The notes below the pieces were generated by a model. That model was not told the DNA's origin. It searched no databases and saw only the letters and a program-made list of their open reading frames with translations. Shown here in pieces: positions 43,881-53,323 of a stretch of 64,000 nucleotides of DNA. Source of the DNA: Bacillus bingmayongensis (GTDB lineage Bacteria; Bacillota; Bacilli; Bacillales; Bacillaceae_G); assembly GCF_000299035.1 (NCBI RefSeq), contig NZ_JH921517.1, positions 981,317 through 1,045,316 of the forward strand, read 5' to 3'. The number at the start of each line of letters is the position of its first letter. Position 1 is the stretch's first letter. Position numbers and translations under genes: made by a program.

Positions 43881-45110
43881 GTGCTAAGTCAAGAAGAAGT
43901 CATGAAGTGTAGTAGTTCGTATAAATGGCTTGTGCTTCTGTTAGCGACAGCAGTGCAAGCAAGTGCAACGCTAATAACATATGGAGTAGGACCTTTAGCA
44001 TTTTTTTGGAAGGAGATATATCATCTTACTGATATGCAAATGGGATTGTTGTTAACCGCTGTTAATATTGGGCCGCTTTTTTGTATGCTTTTTGTAGGGA
44101 GATTGCTAGATCGATATAATGAAAGGTTACTAATCGGAGTTAGTTCTATATTGCTCGGTGGATCTCTTTTATTTATTCATATAGTAGAAGGATTTACTGG
44201 ATTGTTATTTGTGCTTGCAATAGTTGGAGTTTTTTATAGTACCGCACAACCAGGGGGGAGTAAGGTGATTTTAAAATGGTTTCCGAAAGAAAATAGAGGG
44301 TTAGCTATGGGAATTAGGCAAGCTGGCATTCCTATAGGCGGTGCAATGGCGGGAGCTATGATTCCAATTCTTTCTGTAAAGTTTAGTTTGTCATTCGCGA
44401 TATATATTCTTTCAAGTATATGCATTGCGGGAGGAGTACTGTTTTTAGTTCTGTATAGGGAGCCTGTTGTTCATCATGAGCCTGCATTAAATAATAAAGG
44501 AATTTCTTTTTGGCAACAGTTAAAAGAGGTAATGAGTAACAAGGAATTATATCCTGTTTTGTTTACAGGAGTTTGTATGATTTCATTACAAATGGTGTTG
44601 ATTGGGCATTTTATAAACTTTTTGATTACTGCTAAATCTATATCTTCCGTTTTGGCTGGAAAGATATTTGCGGTCACTTTATTTTTGGGGATGCTGGGGC
44701 GAATTGTCTTAGCTGCAGTCAGTGATTCTTTATATAAAGGTAACCGCCAGAAACCACTATTTATTTCTGTAGTTGCTTCGTTTATTTTAATTTTTATTTT
44801 GATACCGAACATATATAATTTTTCGGTATGGGGATTGTTTTTGTTCAGTGGTTTATTAGGGTTCTTCGGCATTGGATGGTTTAGTCTTTTCATGGTTGAA
44901 GTTGCCGAAAAATCGAGGAATGGGTCAGCGGGAATTACGGTTAGCTTTGCACTTACGCTAAATCAAATTGCAATCATTTTAGCCCCGCCTATTTTTGGAT
45001 TCATTGTGGATGTAAAAGGGTATATGTGGGCGTGGGGGAGTATGATAGTATTACTATTTGTTTTAGTAATAAGTTTATTGAAAAATTTTTTAAAAAAGAA
45101 ATGTAAATGA
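43881..45110 (+). CDS. MFS transporter
   Basis: A protein of about 409 residues with twelve membrane helices. The MFS loop between helices 2 and 3 is FVGRLLDRYNERLLIG, and GIRQAGIPIGGAMAG in helix 5 fits the CynX/NarK-like or oxalate-formate-like group. GGAGGGG is best placed for the GTG at 43881; the ATGs at 43866 and 43875 overlap it. Substrate unknown; the divergent LysR gene probably senses it. Confidence 0.9.
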   Translation: MLSQEEVMKCSSSYKWLVLLLATAVQASATLITYGVGPLAFFWKEIYHLTDMQMGLLLTAVNIGPLFCMLFVGRLLDRYNERLLIGVSSILLGGSLLFIHIVEGFTGLLFVLAIVGVFYSTAQPGGSKVILKWFPKENRGLAMGIRQAGIPIGGAMAGAMIPILSVKFSLSFAIYILSSICIAGGVLFLVLYREPVVHHEPALNNKGISFWQQLKEVMSNKELYPVLFTGVCMISLQMVLIGHFINFLITAKSISSVLAGKIFAVTLFLGMLGRIVLAAVSDSLYKGNRQKPLFISVVASFILIFILIPNIYNFSVWGLFLFSGLLGFFGIGWFSLFMVEVAEKSRNGSAGITVSFALTLNQIAIILAPPIFGFIVDVKGYMWAWGSMIVLLFVLVISLLKNFLKKKCK

Positions 45111-45180
45111 CAATTTTTTTCAAATATGATGTATAATGAGATGTGTTTTAGAAGAATGGTATTATGACATATAAATGAAT

Positions 45181-45390
45181 TCAATACTTATCATTATTTT
45201 TCTTTCGCTCATTTCCTCTTTTGAAATTTCCTGTTATCTTGGCCATAATGAGTTGTCTCTCTTTTTCATTGTCTGTTTGATGTACTTTACTTAAAAATTT
45301 TTCCGCTTCTTTCCCTTTTAAAATCATAATTTGTTTTCCGTAATATTTAATAAAAACTATGTTGTTTTTATTTGTTCGATAACTGAACAT
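45181..45390 (-). CDS. Hypothetical 69-residue basic protein
   Basis: A small soluble protein rich in Lys (MILKGKEAEKFLSKV, GNFKRGNERKKN). The ATG at 45390 has no ribosome site. A strong AAAGGAGG lies at 45437-45444, and the frame is open back to it without a standard start codon, so the true start may be further upstream or lost. I do not recognise the family. Confidence 0.5.
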   Translation of the reverse strand: MFSYRTNKNNIVFIKYYGKQIMILKGKEAEKFLSKVHQTDNEKERQLIMAKITGNFKRGNERKKNNDKY

Positions 45391-45795
45391 TTCGAGATCT
45401 GGTCGATTTCGTTTGTCAATATTTCCCGATAAATTTCCTCCTTTATATGCTAATCGTAATGAATGTTACATAAAAAAACGAAATTATAGTTAGACGAATC
45501 AGATTGTAGGTTGGAAATTTTATAAGAAAGTAAATACAATAAAAAGTGGTCAAAAATTCGAATATGGAAAGCTTTCCTTGAATAACTTTCCTATTGTGTA
45601 GACTTTGTAGGAAGATAGAAATTTCGTATGATGAACATGTAGATAGATATGCTTAAAATATATGCTAATTTCCAGTAATAAAATTAGTCCATCAATAGAA
45701 TTAAGCAAAAATTAAGGTCTTCTTTTAGATGAATAGAGGTAGAATAGCGATGAGAATGATAATCAATATAAAATGAATAAAAAGAGGGCTCCTGT
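45391..45795. other. Intergenic region
   Basis: AT-rich DNA between divergent genes. Apart from the AAAGGAGG site at 45437 no feature or small gene is seen. Confidence 0.4.
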
Positions 45796-46923
45796 ATGTT
45801 TAAGAGATGTTTAATCGTTTGCTTTATTATCGCAATTTTTTGCTTAAGTGTATATATGTTAATGCAGACAAATAAAAATAAGACACAGACATTAAAAGCA
45901 TTTTCAAATTCTAATAGTAAAATAGAAAATGATAAGCCAAAAGTAAATATAGAGCAGCGCACCCGTTATGAGGTTGCGGCAGAAAAATTAGACCAATATT
46001 TAAAAGAAAAAGGATTTAATGGAACGGTACTTGTGACGGATCAAAATCATGTGATTTTGCGAAAAGGGTATGGCTATGCAAATATGAAGGATAAAGTCTT
46101 AGCGACGCCAAGGACAAAATATCGTATTGGTTCGATTACAAAGACAGTGGTAGCGGTCTCTATATTGCAGTTAAAAGAAAAAGGAAAATTAAATATAGAA
46201 GATAATGTGAATAAATATATTCCTTCATTCCCAGCGGATAAGAATATTACTTTGAGGCACTTATTAACGCATACATCCGGACTACCAGAGCAAGGGAAAG
46301 GAAAGGTGGATGCGGCATCACACCAAAAATTAGTTACATGGATTGGTTCACAAAATCTTGAATTTCCTGCAGGGACAGGTTGGAAATATACAGACTATAA
46401 TTATATGGTACTTGCTTATATTGTAGAACAAATCTCGAAGCAACCATTAGCTGAATATGTAAAAGAACATATTTTCACTCCAGTTGGAATGCATGAATCT
46501 GGTATGGGTGCAAAATTCCCTGGAGATATATTTTTCGCAGAAGGTTATACAAAGAAAGATAGTGAATTCATATCTGCTCCTAAGTTAAGAATGAACTGGT
46601 TATACGGTTGTGGTGAAATGTATACAACTGTGGAAGATATGAAGAGATTAGATGAGGGGATTATGGATGGTAAGCTTCTTTCTAAACAAAGTTTATCAGA
46701 TATGTTCACTGTATCACCTGTAAGGAAATATGGATTTAGTTTTTATATTTATCCAGATTATTACCACAATCACGGTGTATTAGCTGGATGGAATGTATTT
46801 AATAATTTCAATTGGGATAAGCGAATCTTTGTCATTCTTTTCTCGAATGTCCAAAACGGAATGACCGATGCCTTTAATCAGGAATTTCGGAAGATGGCAA
46901 AAGATTTATTGGAAGGAAAATGA
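45796..46923 (+). CDS. Serine hydrolase, class C beta-lactamase / PBP fold
   Basis: A protein of 375 residues with an N-terminal membrane anchor or signal (LIVCFIIAIFCLSVYMLM) followed by a Lys-rich linker. The beta-lactamase/transpeptidase domain shows the nucleophile motif S113-I-T-K116 in YRIGSITKTVV, the second motif at Tyr198 (WKYTDYNYM), and the HxG motif in HNHGVLAGWN. HLLTHTSGLP is typical of this family, which covers D-aminopeptidases, carboxypeptidases and esterases, so beta-lactam resistance is not implied. It acts outside the membrane. A bidirectional terminator follows. Confidence 0.9.
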   Translation: MFKRCLIVCFIIAIFCLSVYMLMQTNKNKTQTLKAFSNSNSKIENDKPKVNIEQRTRYEVAAEKLDQYLKEKGFNGTVLVTDQNHVILRKGYGYANMKDKVLATPRTKYRIGSITKTVVAVSILQLKEKGKLNIEDNVNKYIPSFPADKNITLRHLLTHTSGLPEQGKGKVDAASHQKLVTWIGSQNLEFPAGTGWKYTDYNYMVLAYIVEQISKQPLAEYVKEHIFTPVGMHESGMGAKFPGDIFFAEGYTKKDSEFISAPKLRMNWLYGCGEMYTTVEDMKRLDEGIMDGKLLSKQSLSDMFTVSPVRKYGFSFYIYPDYYHNHGVLAGWNVFNNFNWDKRIFVILFSNVQNGMTDAFNQEFRKMAKDLLEGK

Positions 46924-46928
46924 ATTTG

Positions 46929-46958
46929 AAAAAGCCTCTAGCGTGAGAGGCTTTTTTT
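46929..46958. terminator. Shared terminator of two convergent genes
   Basis: AAAAAGCCTCT pairs with AGAGGCTTTTTTT; it serves the serine hydrolase and pepF. Confidence 0.9.
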
Positions 46959-46959
46959 A

Positions 46960-48747
46960 TTACAGTGCCGAAAATTCTTCAACCAATTTACTGAAACGAT
47001 CTAATGCACTTTCAATAGGTTGTGGTGTTGTTAAATCCACACCAGTTTTCTTTAAAAGATTGAGTGGATAATCTGAACTTCCGCCTTTTAAGAATTCGAT
47101 ATAATTTTGTTGAGCAATAGGATCGCCGCTTAACAGTTGTTCTGCAATTTGAATTGCGGAAGCAAACCCAGTAGCGTATTTGTAAACGTAAAATGGTCGG
47201 TAAAAATGAGGAATCCTAGCCCATCCATATTTTACTTCTTCATCGAATACGAGTGTATCCCCATTGTATTCTCTAAATAATTTTTCATAAACATCATTGA
47301 AGGCTTGGGCATTTAGCGGCTTACCCTGATGCGCCATTTCATGCGTAATCTTTTCAAATTCAGCAAACATAACTTGTGTAAAGAAAGTTCCTTTAAATTG
47401 ATCAATAAAGTGATTGATTAAATGTTTGCGTACGTCTATATCTTTTGCTTCTTTTAATAGATGATGGATTAAGAGTATCTCATTCACTGTAGAAGCGACT
47501 TCTGCTACGAAGATTGAATAATGAGCAGAGATTCTCGGCTGAAACTTATGTGAATAATATGTATGCATACCATGCCCACACTCATGAGTAAGTGTAAAGA
47601 GACTATTTAAGTCGTCATTATGATTTAACAGGATAAAAGGGTGAACACCATATACGCCGAAATTATAAGCACCAGAACGTTTTCCAGGTAATTCTCTTAC
47701 ATCTATATAGCGTTTTTCTTTAAAATCTCGAAGCGTTTGAAGATATTCTTCACCGAGTGGAGAAAGGGAAGTAAGCATGATTTCAAATGCTTCATCATAG
47801 GGAATCTCTTGCTTTACACCTTTTACTAAATCAACATTTAGATCATATTGTCTTAATTCATCTAATTGTAATTTCTTTTTTCGTAAATGATTATATGTAT
47901 GTAGAGATGCAATGTTCTTTTTAGTTGTATGAATTAAATTATCATATACTTCTTTTGGAACCATATCACCAAATAGAGATTTTTCTAAAGCTGATGGGTA
48001 ATTTCTAATTTTTGAAATGGTAACATTGTTTTTTATAGCCGCTGCTAAAGTAGAAGCGATGGAGTTTTTTAGTTGCACATATGGTTGATAGTATGCTTTG
48101 TAAGCCTCTTTTCTCTTATCTCTGTTTTCATCTTTTATTAATTTTGAGTACATGCCGCGTGTTAAATTTACTTTATTTCCATTATCGGTTGTAACTTCTC
48201 CAAATGTAATATCTGCGTTATTGAGCATTCCATATGTATGTTGAGGAGAAGAGAGGGCCTCACCCATTTGAGATAAGATTTCTTCTTTATCCTTATTTAA
48301 AACATGTTTCTTATATCGATATAATTCAAATAAGTCTTCTTTATAATATTGTAAGCCTTCATTCTCTTCTATATAAGAATGTAATGTTTTCTCGTCTACG
48401 CTAAGTAAAAAGGGTGAGAAGAAGGAACGAGCAGCACTTATTTTAACATGTAACTGCGATGCTTTATCTACAAGGGACTGAGCTTCTGTATCACGTGTAT
48501 CAAGGTCTGATTGAAGTCTTGCAAATGCATAAACAAGACTGAACAAACTAGATACTTCTTCACTTTTTGTAAGGTAAGCAAGTAAACTTTGACCATCATG
48601 GATATTTCCGTTGAATTCTTTTAAGTCCTCTGTTAAAGTTTCGACTTTTTCATAGTCGTTTTCCCAGTTTTCAATCGTTTTATAAATATCCGTTAAATCC
48701 CACTTTTCTTGATCGGATACATCCATTCTATTTTTAAATTCTGTCAT
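46960..48747 (-). CDS. pepF: Oligoendopeptidase F
   Basis: A cytosolic M3B zinc peptidase of about 595 residues, the usual length. The zinc motif HExxH is in LTHECGHGMHTYYS, and the third ligand Glu is in SIFVAEVASTVNE. NTERM regions WDLTDIY and AYKAYYQPYVQLKNS are typical. It cuts peptides of roughly 7-17 residues and takes part in peptide recycling; in B. subtilis PepF affects Phr-type signals and sporulation when overmade. The second ATG (48747) is better spaced from AGGAAGGAA than the first. Confidence 0.95.
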   Translation of the reverse strand: MTEFKNRMDVSDQEKWDLTDIYKTIENWENDYEKVETLTEDLKEFNGNIHDGQSLLAYLTKSEEVSSLFSLVYAFARLQSDLDTRDTEAQSLVDKASQLHVKISAARSFFSPFLLSVDEKTLHSYIEENEGLQYYKEDLFELYRYKKHVLNKDKEEILSQMGEALSSPQHTYGMLNNADITFGEVTTDNGNKVNLTRGMYSKLIKDENRDKRKEAYKAYYQPYVQLKNSIASTLAAAIKNNVTISKIRNYPSALEKSLFGDMVPKEVYDNLIHTTKKNIASLHTYNHLRKKKLQLDELRQYDLNVDLVKGVKQEIPYDEAFEIMLTSLSPLGEEYLQTLRDFKEKRYIDVRELPGKRSGAYNFGVYGVHPFILLNHNDDLNSLFTLTHECGHGMHTYYSHKFQPRISAHYSIFVAEVASTVNEILLIHHLLKEAKDIDVRKHLINHFIDQFKGTFFTQVMFAEFEKITHEMAHQGKPLNAQAFNDVYEKLFREYNGDTLVFDEEVKYGWARIPHFYRPFYVYKYATGFASAIQIAEQLLSGDPIAQQNYIEFLKGGSSDYPLNLLKKTGVDLTTPQPIESALDRFSKLVEEFSAL

Positions 48748-48958
48748 AATCATTTCCTTCCTAGATATGTATTTTATATATTCTCTATATAACTATGAAA
48801 TACAACAAATTGCAAAGAATCCCTGCTACACGAAAAATAAAAAAGAGAGCATAGATGTAGTTACATAATATGTATTTCTTAAATTCGAATATTTGTAAAG
48901 GGGATAGTGCATGTATGTATAAGAGAAAAATATATTTAATTAAGGAGGTGGAAGTATA

Positions 48959-49408
48959 TTGATTCTAATTCCATTCATTATGTTAGGTTTACCGCTTGCG
49001 ATTATAGTGTTTGTTTTCTTAGTAATTATGAAATGGAAAAAAGAGGGGGAGGAAGATGTGTTTAGACAATTATATGTACATTTAGTACTATTTGCGACCC
49101 TGATGTTATCTATTGGAGGAGGAATCGGCATATTTATGGGACTATCAGATTATATCAGTCCACCTCCTTACTATGAATCTTATGATTCATTTAAAAAGAT
49201 GAAATTAGTGGAAGAGAAAAATTCACAACAAACGGTAAGTGAAGAGCAAATTCGTGCAGAATATGATCAGAATGTAGAAGATAGAAAAGAAACAGTCAAG
49301 CAGGAAGCGAAAAATACAATGATTAAAAGTTTAGGTTTTATCGTTATTCCGCTGCCTATCTTTCTGTATTTTAATAATGGTAGAGTTCGAGATAAAAAAT
49401 CAGTGTGA
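48959..49408 (+). CDS. Hypothetical membrane protein with coiled-coil loop
   Basis: A protein of 149 residues from a TTG after AAGGAGGTGG. Two helices at the start (LIPFIMLGLPLAIIVFVFLVIM; LVLFATLMLSIGGGIGIFMG) are followed by a charged, helical loop (EEKNSQQTVSEEQIRAEYDQ) and a final helix (SLGFIVIPLPIFLYF). Family not recognised. A terminator follows. Confidence 0.72.
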   Translation: MILIPFIMLGLPLAIIVFVFLVIMKWKKEGEEDVFRQLYVHLVLFATLMLSIGGGIGIFMGLSDYISPPPYYESYDSFKKMKLVEEKNSQQTVSEEQIRAEYDQNVEDRKETVKQEAKNTMIKSLGFIVIPLPIFLYFNNGRVRDKKSV

Positions 49409-49420
49409 ACAGAATAAAAT

Positions 49421-49453
49421 AAAGAGTCTTGCCACCAGTGGCAAGACTTTTTA
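49421..49453. terminator. Shared terminator
   Basis: AAAGAGTCTTGCCAC pairs with GTGGCAAGACTTTTT around a three-base loop. It ends both the membrane-protein gene and nat. Confidence 0.9.
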
Positions 49454-49462
49454 TCGTGTAGA

Positions 49463-50254
49463 TTATAATTGTATACCAAATGTTTCCTGCAATAGGTCTA
49501 CATATTGCTCTTTTGTAATCTCTTCTTTTCTCTTTTTCCCTTGCTTTGTTACTGTAAAACTATCTTTTGTTAAGGAAGCATGCCCGTCAGAAGTTAGTTT
49601 TACAATAAGGGGTACTTTATTAAAAGGAGAGTCTGTATGTTCTACAATTATCTTTTGAGCTGCATTTAATGTTCTTTCATCAACTTCTTCAAGATAAAAT
49701 GCATAGCCTAATGTCCACTTTTCAGATGAAGCAACATCTAGAAATTCATTATTTTTTTTCATCTCTAACATATAGTTTCCTTTTGCAGTTGTTTCTTTTC
49801 GGATACGATAGTCTCCGGTAACAGAGTGAACAGTTTCACCAGAGAAAGGAACAGGTGAAAGGGGCAGGTATGAACCGAAGCCAACTTCAATTAAATAAAG
49901 TTCATTATTATGTTTTAAAACAGTTGCTACATGTCCTGAATCAACAGCCCAAGTATTAGAAGCGGCATTATAAACCGTTCCTGATACTAAGTGAACATCA
50001 AAGCCGCAATCTTTAAGGAAGTAATACATCGTTGGATTCAATTCATAGCAAAGACCACCGCGGTTATGAACTAAGATTTTTTCTTGGAGATGTTCTTTTG
50101 ATATTTCTTTCACTGTCCCTTGAATAATATCCAAATTTTCAAATGGAACTGCTTGAGCCATTGCATGAAGGATTTCGTTTAAATCTTCAAATGAAATGGA
50201 CGCTCTTTCTTGTATATTTAATCTGGAAAAGAATTGCTTTTGTAGTTCTGTCAT
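49463..50254 (-). CDS. nat: Arylamine N-acetyltransferase with Cys-His-Glu triad
   Basis: A protein of 263 residues of the NAT family, which moves acetyl from acetyl-CoA to arylamines and hydrazines through a Cys thioester. The nucleophile is Cys69 in NRGGLCYELN and the base is His108 in DSGHVATV. The third member is Glu123 in LIEVGFGSY, where almost all NATs have Asp (DVGFG). B. cereus NAT3 was reported to have exactly this Cys-His-Glu triad and to be active, so I take this gene as its orthologue. AAGGAGCG precedes the ATG. Lone gene. Confidence 0.95.
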   Translation of the reverse strand: MTELQKQFFSRLNIQERASISFEDLNEILHAMAQAVPFENLDIIQGTVKEISKEHLQEKILVHNRGGLCYELNPTMYYFLKDCGFDVHLVSGTVYNAASNTWAVDSGHVATVLKHNNELYLIEVGFGSYLPLSPVPFSGETVHSVTGDYRIRKETTAKGNYMLEMKKNNEFLDVASSEKWTLGYAFYLEEVDERTLNAAQKIIVEHTDSPFNKVPLIVKLTSDGHASLTKDSFTVTKQGKKRKEEITKEQYVDLLQETFGIQL

Positions 50255-50826
50255 GTGAATCGCTCCTTATCCATTTTACTTATATAATTGTATCGGATGT
50301 TGAATAAGAAAACATCCGTAATACGTTGAATTCGCAATCCATATATATACTTACGACTAAAGTATTAAAGGATGGCACCTTTACTTCTTTTAAAACATAT
50401 AGTATGATGATTTCAATAAATTAGATTTCAATGAACATAATTATAAATTAATGAGAGGTGCTTTTTGTGAGTGCGGTAGGTTCTAAATAGGAAAAATTGA
50501 ATGAAATAAATCTGATGAGAACAGGGGATTTTTATATAATTCATACCCCTAATTTTGTCATGGATTTATTTCAAATACCTATGAAGATACCTACAATACT
50601 TTATAAAGCGTGTAATGATTATGGGATAGCCATGTGTTTTTTGAGATGGCTTTATTTCCTTATATCATGCACAGGCCTTGTAAATGTAAAAAGCTGCGGT
50701 GTCTCCGCAGCTTTTTTGTATTTATTTTTATCACGTGAAAATTATATTTATTTAAAGCTCATTGAAATCTAATGGGTAGGTATCTTCATATATGATGTGA
50801 GTAAATCATAGTGAGGAGAATAGAAA
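50255..50826. other. Intergenic region with one strong terminator
   Basis: A weak start at 50467 (GTGAGTGCGG) stops after seven codons. The frame open from 50497 runs through a terminator and is not a gene. Otherwise only the terminator at 50688 is seen; it may end a short RNA. Confidence 0.45.
50688..50717 (+). terminator. Perfect terminator, upstream RNA unknown
   Basis: AAAAAGCTGCGG pairs with CCGCAGCTTTTTT around a five-base loop. Confidence 0.85.
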
Positions 50827-52728
50827 TTGAATAAAATGACTTTTGAAAAGTTGCAATATAACGAGTTGAAGGAAATAGTTAAATCGTATTGTGTGAGTGG
50901 ATTAGGAAAACAATTGTTAGATAAATTGGAGCCAAGCGCAAGTATAAAAGTAGTGAAAAATCGTTTGAATGAAACAACGGAAGCGCGAGCTATATTAGAT
51001 GCAGAAGGACATGTACCTTTTTTCGGAATTTCTAATATCGATAGTACAATTCAAAAACTGGAAAAGGGGATGATTCTAGATCCAACTGAGCTAGTTAGTG
51101 TATCAGACTTTTTACGAGGGTGCCGAAAAATTAAAAAGTTTATGCTGGATAAAGAGTTTTTTGCACCAGTATTAGCGTCTTATGCAAATTCAATGTCTGA
51201 GTTCAAAAGTGTGGAAGAAGAGATTAACTTTTCAATCAAAGGAAATAGTGTTGATTCAGCTGCAAGTAAAGAATTAAAAAGAATTCGAAATAGTATCGAT
51301 TCAGTAGATGGAAAAATTAAAGAACGTTTAAATAAATTTTTAAATAGTAGTGTAAATAAGAAATATATTCAAGAGTTCTTTATTAGTAAAAAAGACGATC
51401 GATATACGATTCCAGTAAAATCTTCTTATAAAAATCAAGTTGCTGGAACAATTGTTGAAGTTTCTTCTAAAGGCTCTACCGTTTTTATAGAGCCAAATAC
51501 AGTTACAAAATTAAACGTGGAACTAGCAAGTTTAAAAGCTGAAGAAGCGATGGAAGAATATCAAATATTAGCTACTTTATCAGGAATGATTTTAGAGGAC
51601 ATTTATAACATTAAGATTAATATGGAGCTGATTAGTCAATATGATATGGTATTTGCAAAAGCAAAATTTAGTAAACATATTGGCGGGATAGAGCCGAAAT
51701 TAAATGATTTTGGGTATGTAAAGTTAGTTCATTGCAAGCATCCGCTTTTATCAGGAAAAGTTGTACCGCTTAACTTTGAAGTCGGGCAAAATTATCGGAG
51801 CTTAATTATTACAGGACCAAATGCTGGTGGGAAAACGATTGTTCTCAAAACAATAGGTTTAGTAACATTAGCGACAATGTCAGGGTTTCATATTGCAGCA
51901 GATAAGGAAACGGAGATTGCTGTTTTTGAAAATATCTTTGTAGATATTGGTGATAATCAAAGTATAGAAAATGCATTGAGTACATTTTCATCTCATATGA
52001 AAAACCTTTCAGAAATTATGAGAGTATCAAATAATAACACGCTTCTATTATTTGATGAAATAGGAAGTGGTACGGAACCGAGTGAAGGAGCAGCACTTGC
52101 GATTTCTATTTTAGAAGAGTTTTATCATATGGGTTGTATAACTGTTGCGACTACTCACTATGGTGAAATTAAACGCTTTTCAGAAATGCATAGTGACTTT
52201 ATGAATGCAGCGATGCAGTTTAATAGTGAAACATTGGAACCGATGTATAAGTTAATGATAGGGAAATCGGGGGAGAGTAACGCCCTATGGATTTCTAGAA
52301 AAATGAACGTGCGAGAAAACGTACTACAAAGAGCGAAAGGCTATATGGAAAATAAAGAGTACCGTTTGGAGAGACTGAATGAAAGTAAAATAAGAAAACC
52401 TAAGGTTGTGAAAGAGGAAATAGAAGAGAAACATGAATATGAAAAGGGAGATCGTGTGAATTTATTAGACTATGATGATTTTGGAATTGTATATAAAGAA
52501 AAAGATAACTTCCAAAACGTTGTTGTGTTTTATTATGGAGAATTTATTGAAGTGAATGTTAAGCGAATTTCTTTAGAGCTAAAAGCAAAGGAACTATATC
52601 CAAAAGGGTATGATTTAGACACGTTGTTTGTGGATTATAAAGAGCGGAAAATGCAGCATGATATTGAGCGGGGATCGAAAAAGGCGCTTCGTAAAATTCA
52701 AAAAGAGATAAGAAAGAATAGAGGATAA
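50827..52728 (+). CDS. mutS2: MutS2-type ATPase lacking the Smr nuclease domain
   Basis: A protein of 633 residues, about 150 shorter than standard MutS2 (780-790). The core and clamp helices and the ABC ATPase are complete: Walker A ITGPNAGGKTIVLKTIGL, Walker B LLLFDEIGSGTEPSEGAAL, switch His in ATTHYGEIK. After the ATPase comes a KOW-like region (YEKGDRVNLLDYDDFG) and a basic tail (ERKMQHDIERGSKKALRK), but no Smr domain (no HGxGxG). It may bind branched DNA or stalled ribosomes without cutting. It starts at TTG, AGGAG nine bases before. The GNAT gene follows after six bases, making a likely operon. Confidence 0.92.
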   Translation: MNKMTFEKLQYNELKEIVKSYCVSGLGKQLLDKLEPSASIKVVKNRLNETTEARAILDAEGHVPFFGISNIDSTIQKLEKGMILDPTELVSVSDFLRGCRKIKKFMLDKEFFAPVLASYANSMSEFKSVEEEINFSIKGNSVDSAASKELKRIRNSIDSVDGKIKERLNKFLNSSVNKKYIQEFFISKKDDRYTIPVKSSYKNQVAGTIVEVSSKGSTVFIEPNTVTKLNVELASLKAEEAMEEYQILATLSGMILEDIYNIKINMELISQYDMVFAKAKFSKHIGGIEPKLNDFGYVKLVHCKHPLLSGKVVPLNFEVGQNYRSLIITGPNAGGKTIVLKTIGLVTLATMSGFHIAADKETEIAVFENIFVDIGDNQSIENALSTFSSHMKNLSEIMRVSNNNTLLLFDEIGSGTEPSEGAALAISILEEFYHMGCITVATTHYGEIKRFSEMHSDFMNAAMQFNSETLEPMYKLMIGKSGESNALWISRKMNVRENVLQRAKGYMENKEYRLERLNESKIRKPKVVKEEIEEKHEYEKGDRVNLLDYDDFGIVYKEKDNFQNVVVFYYGEFIEVNVKRISLELKAKELYPKGYDLDTLFVDYKERKMQHDIERGSKKALRKIQKEIRKNRG

Positions 52729-52734
52729 GAGACT

Positions 52735-53262
52735 ATGAATATAAAGATTAGACAAGAACTTGAGAAAGATTATAGCAGGGCAGAGGAGGTTGTAAAACAA
52801 GCATTTTTAAATGAAGCATTTAGCGATCAGAAAGAGCACAAACTTGTAAATCGTATCAGAAAATCTGATGCGTTTATTCCAGAGTTATCATTAGTGGCGG
52901 TGGATAAAGAAATTATTGGTCACGTCCTTTTATTTAAAGTTAAAATAGTAGATGGTGATAAATCTGTAGATTCGCTAGCACTTGCTCCAGTATCTGTTGC
53001 ACCAGAATATCAGAAAAAAGGAATTGGAAGCTTGTTGATCTCGAATGTATTAAGAAAAGCAAAAGAGCTCGGTTATCATTCTGTAATTGTGCTAGGACAT
53101 AAAGATTATTATCCGAAATTTGGTTTCAAACTAGCTAGTTTATGGAATATACGTGCGCCATTTGATGTACCAGATGAAGTATTTATGGCAATGGAGTTAA
53201 CGGGAAATGCTCTTCAAAATGTGCAAGGAATTGTGCAATATTCGGAAGCCTTTTCTGGGTAG
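52735..53262 (+). CDS. GNAT-family N-acetyltransferase, YhbS-like
   Basis: A protein of 175 residues. The acetyl-CoA loop is SVAPEYQKKGIGSLLI (QxxGxG/A), followed by VIVLGHKDYYPKFGFKLAS, the hallmark of the YhbS subgroup. Substrate unknown. It begins six bases after the MutS2-like gene, with only a weak site (AGAGGATAAG) inside that gene's end, so translation is probably coupled. A terminator follows. Confidence 0.92.
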   Translation: MNIKIRQELEKDYSRAEEVVKQAFLNEAFSDQKEHKLVNRIRKSDAFIPELSLVAVDKEIIGHVLLFKVKIVDGDKSVDSLALAPVSVAPEYQKKGIGSLLISNVLRKAKELGYHSVIVLGHKDYYPKFGFKLASLWNIRAPFDVPDEVFMAMELTGNALQNVQGIVQYSEAFSG

Positions 53263-53265
53263 CAC

Positions 53266-53305
53266 AAAAAAGGTAGCATGAAGAAATCTTCTAGCTACCT
53301 TTTTG
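53266..53305. terminator. Terminator of the mutS2-GNAT operon
   Basis: AAAAAAGGTAGC pairs with GCTACCTTTTT; it can also serve the convergent oxidoreductase gene. Confidence 0.85.
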
Positions 53306-53323
53306 ATTTTTAAGTTGAAATGA

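Noticed and set aside
46160-46900. Reading the serine hydrolase as a beta-lactamase resistance gene
   Set aside because: The motifs are shared with D-aminopeptidases, carboxypeptidases and esterases; nothing points to beta-lactam cleavage.
50497-50772. Open frame of 91 codons on the plus strand
   Set aside because: It runs straight through a perfect intrinsic terminator (50688-50717), has no ribosome site and its translation looks random.
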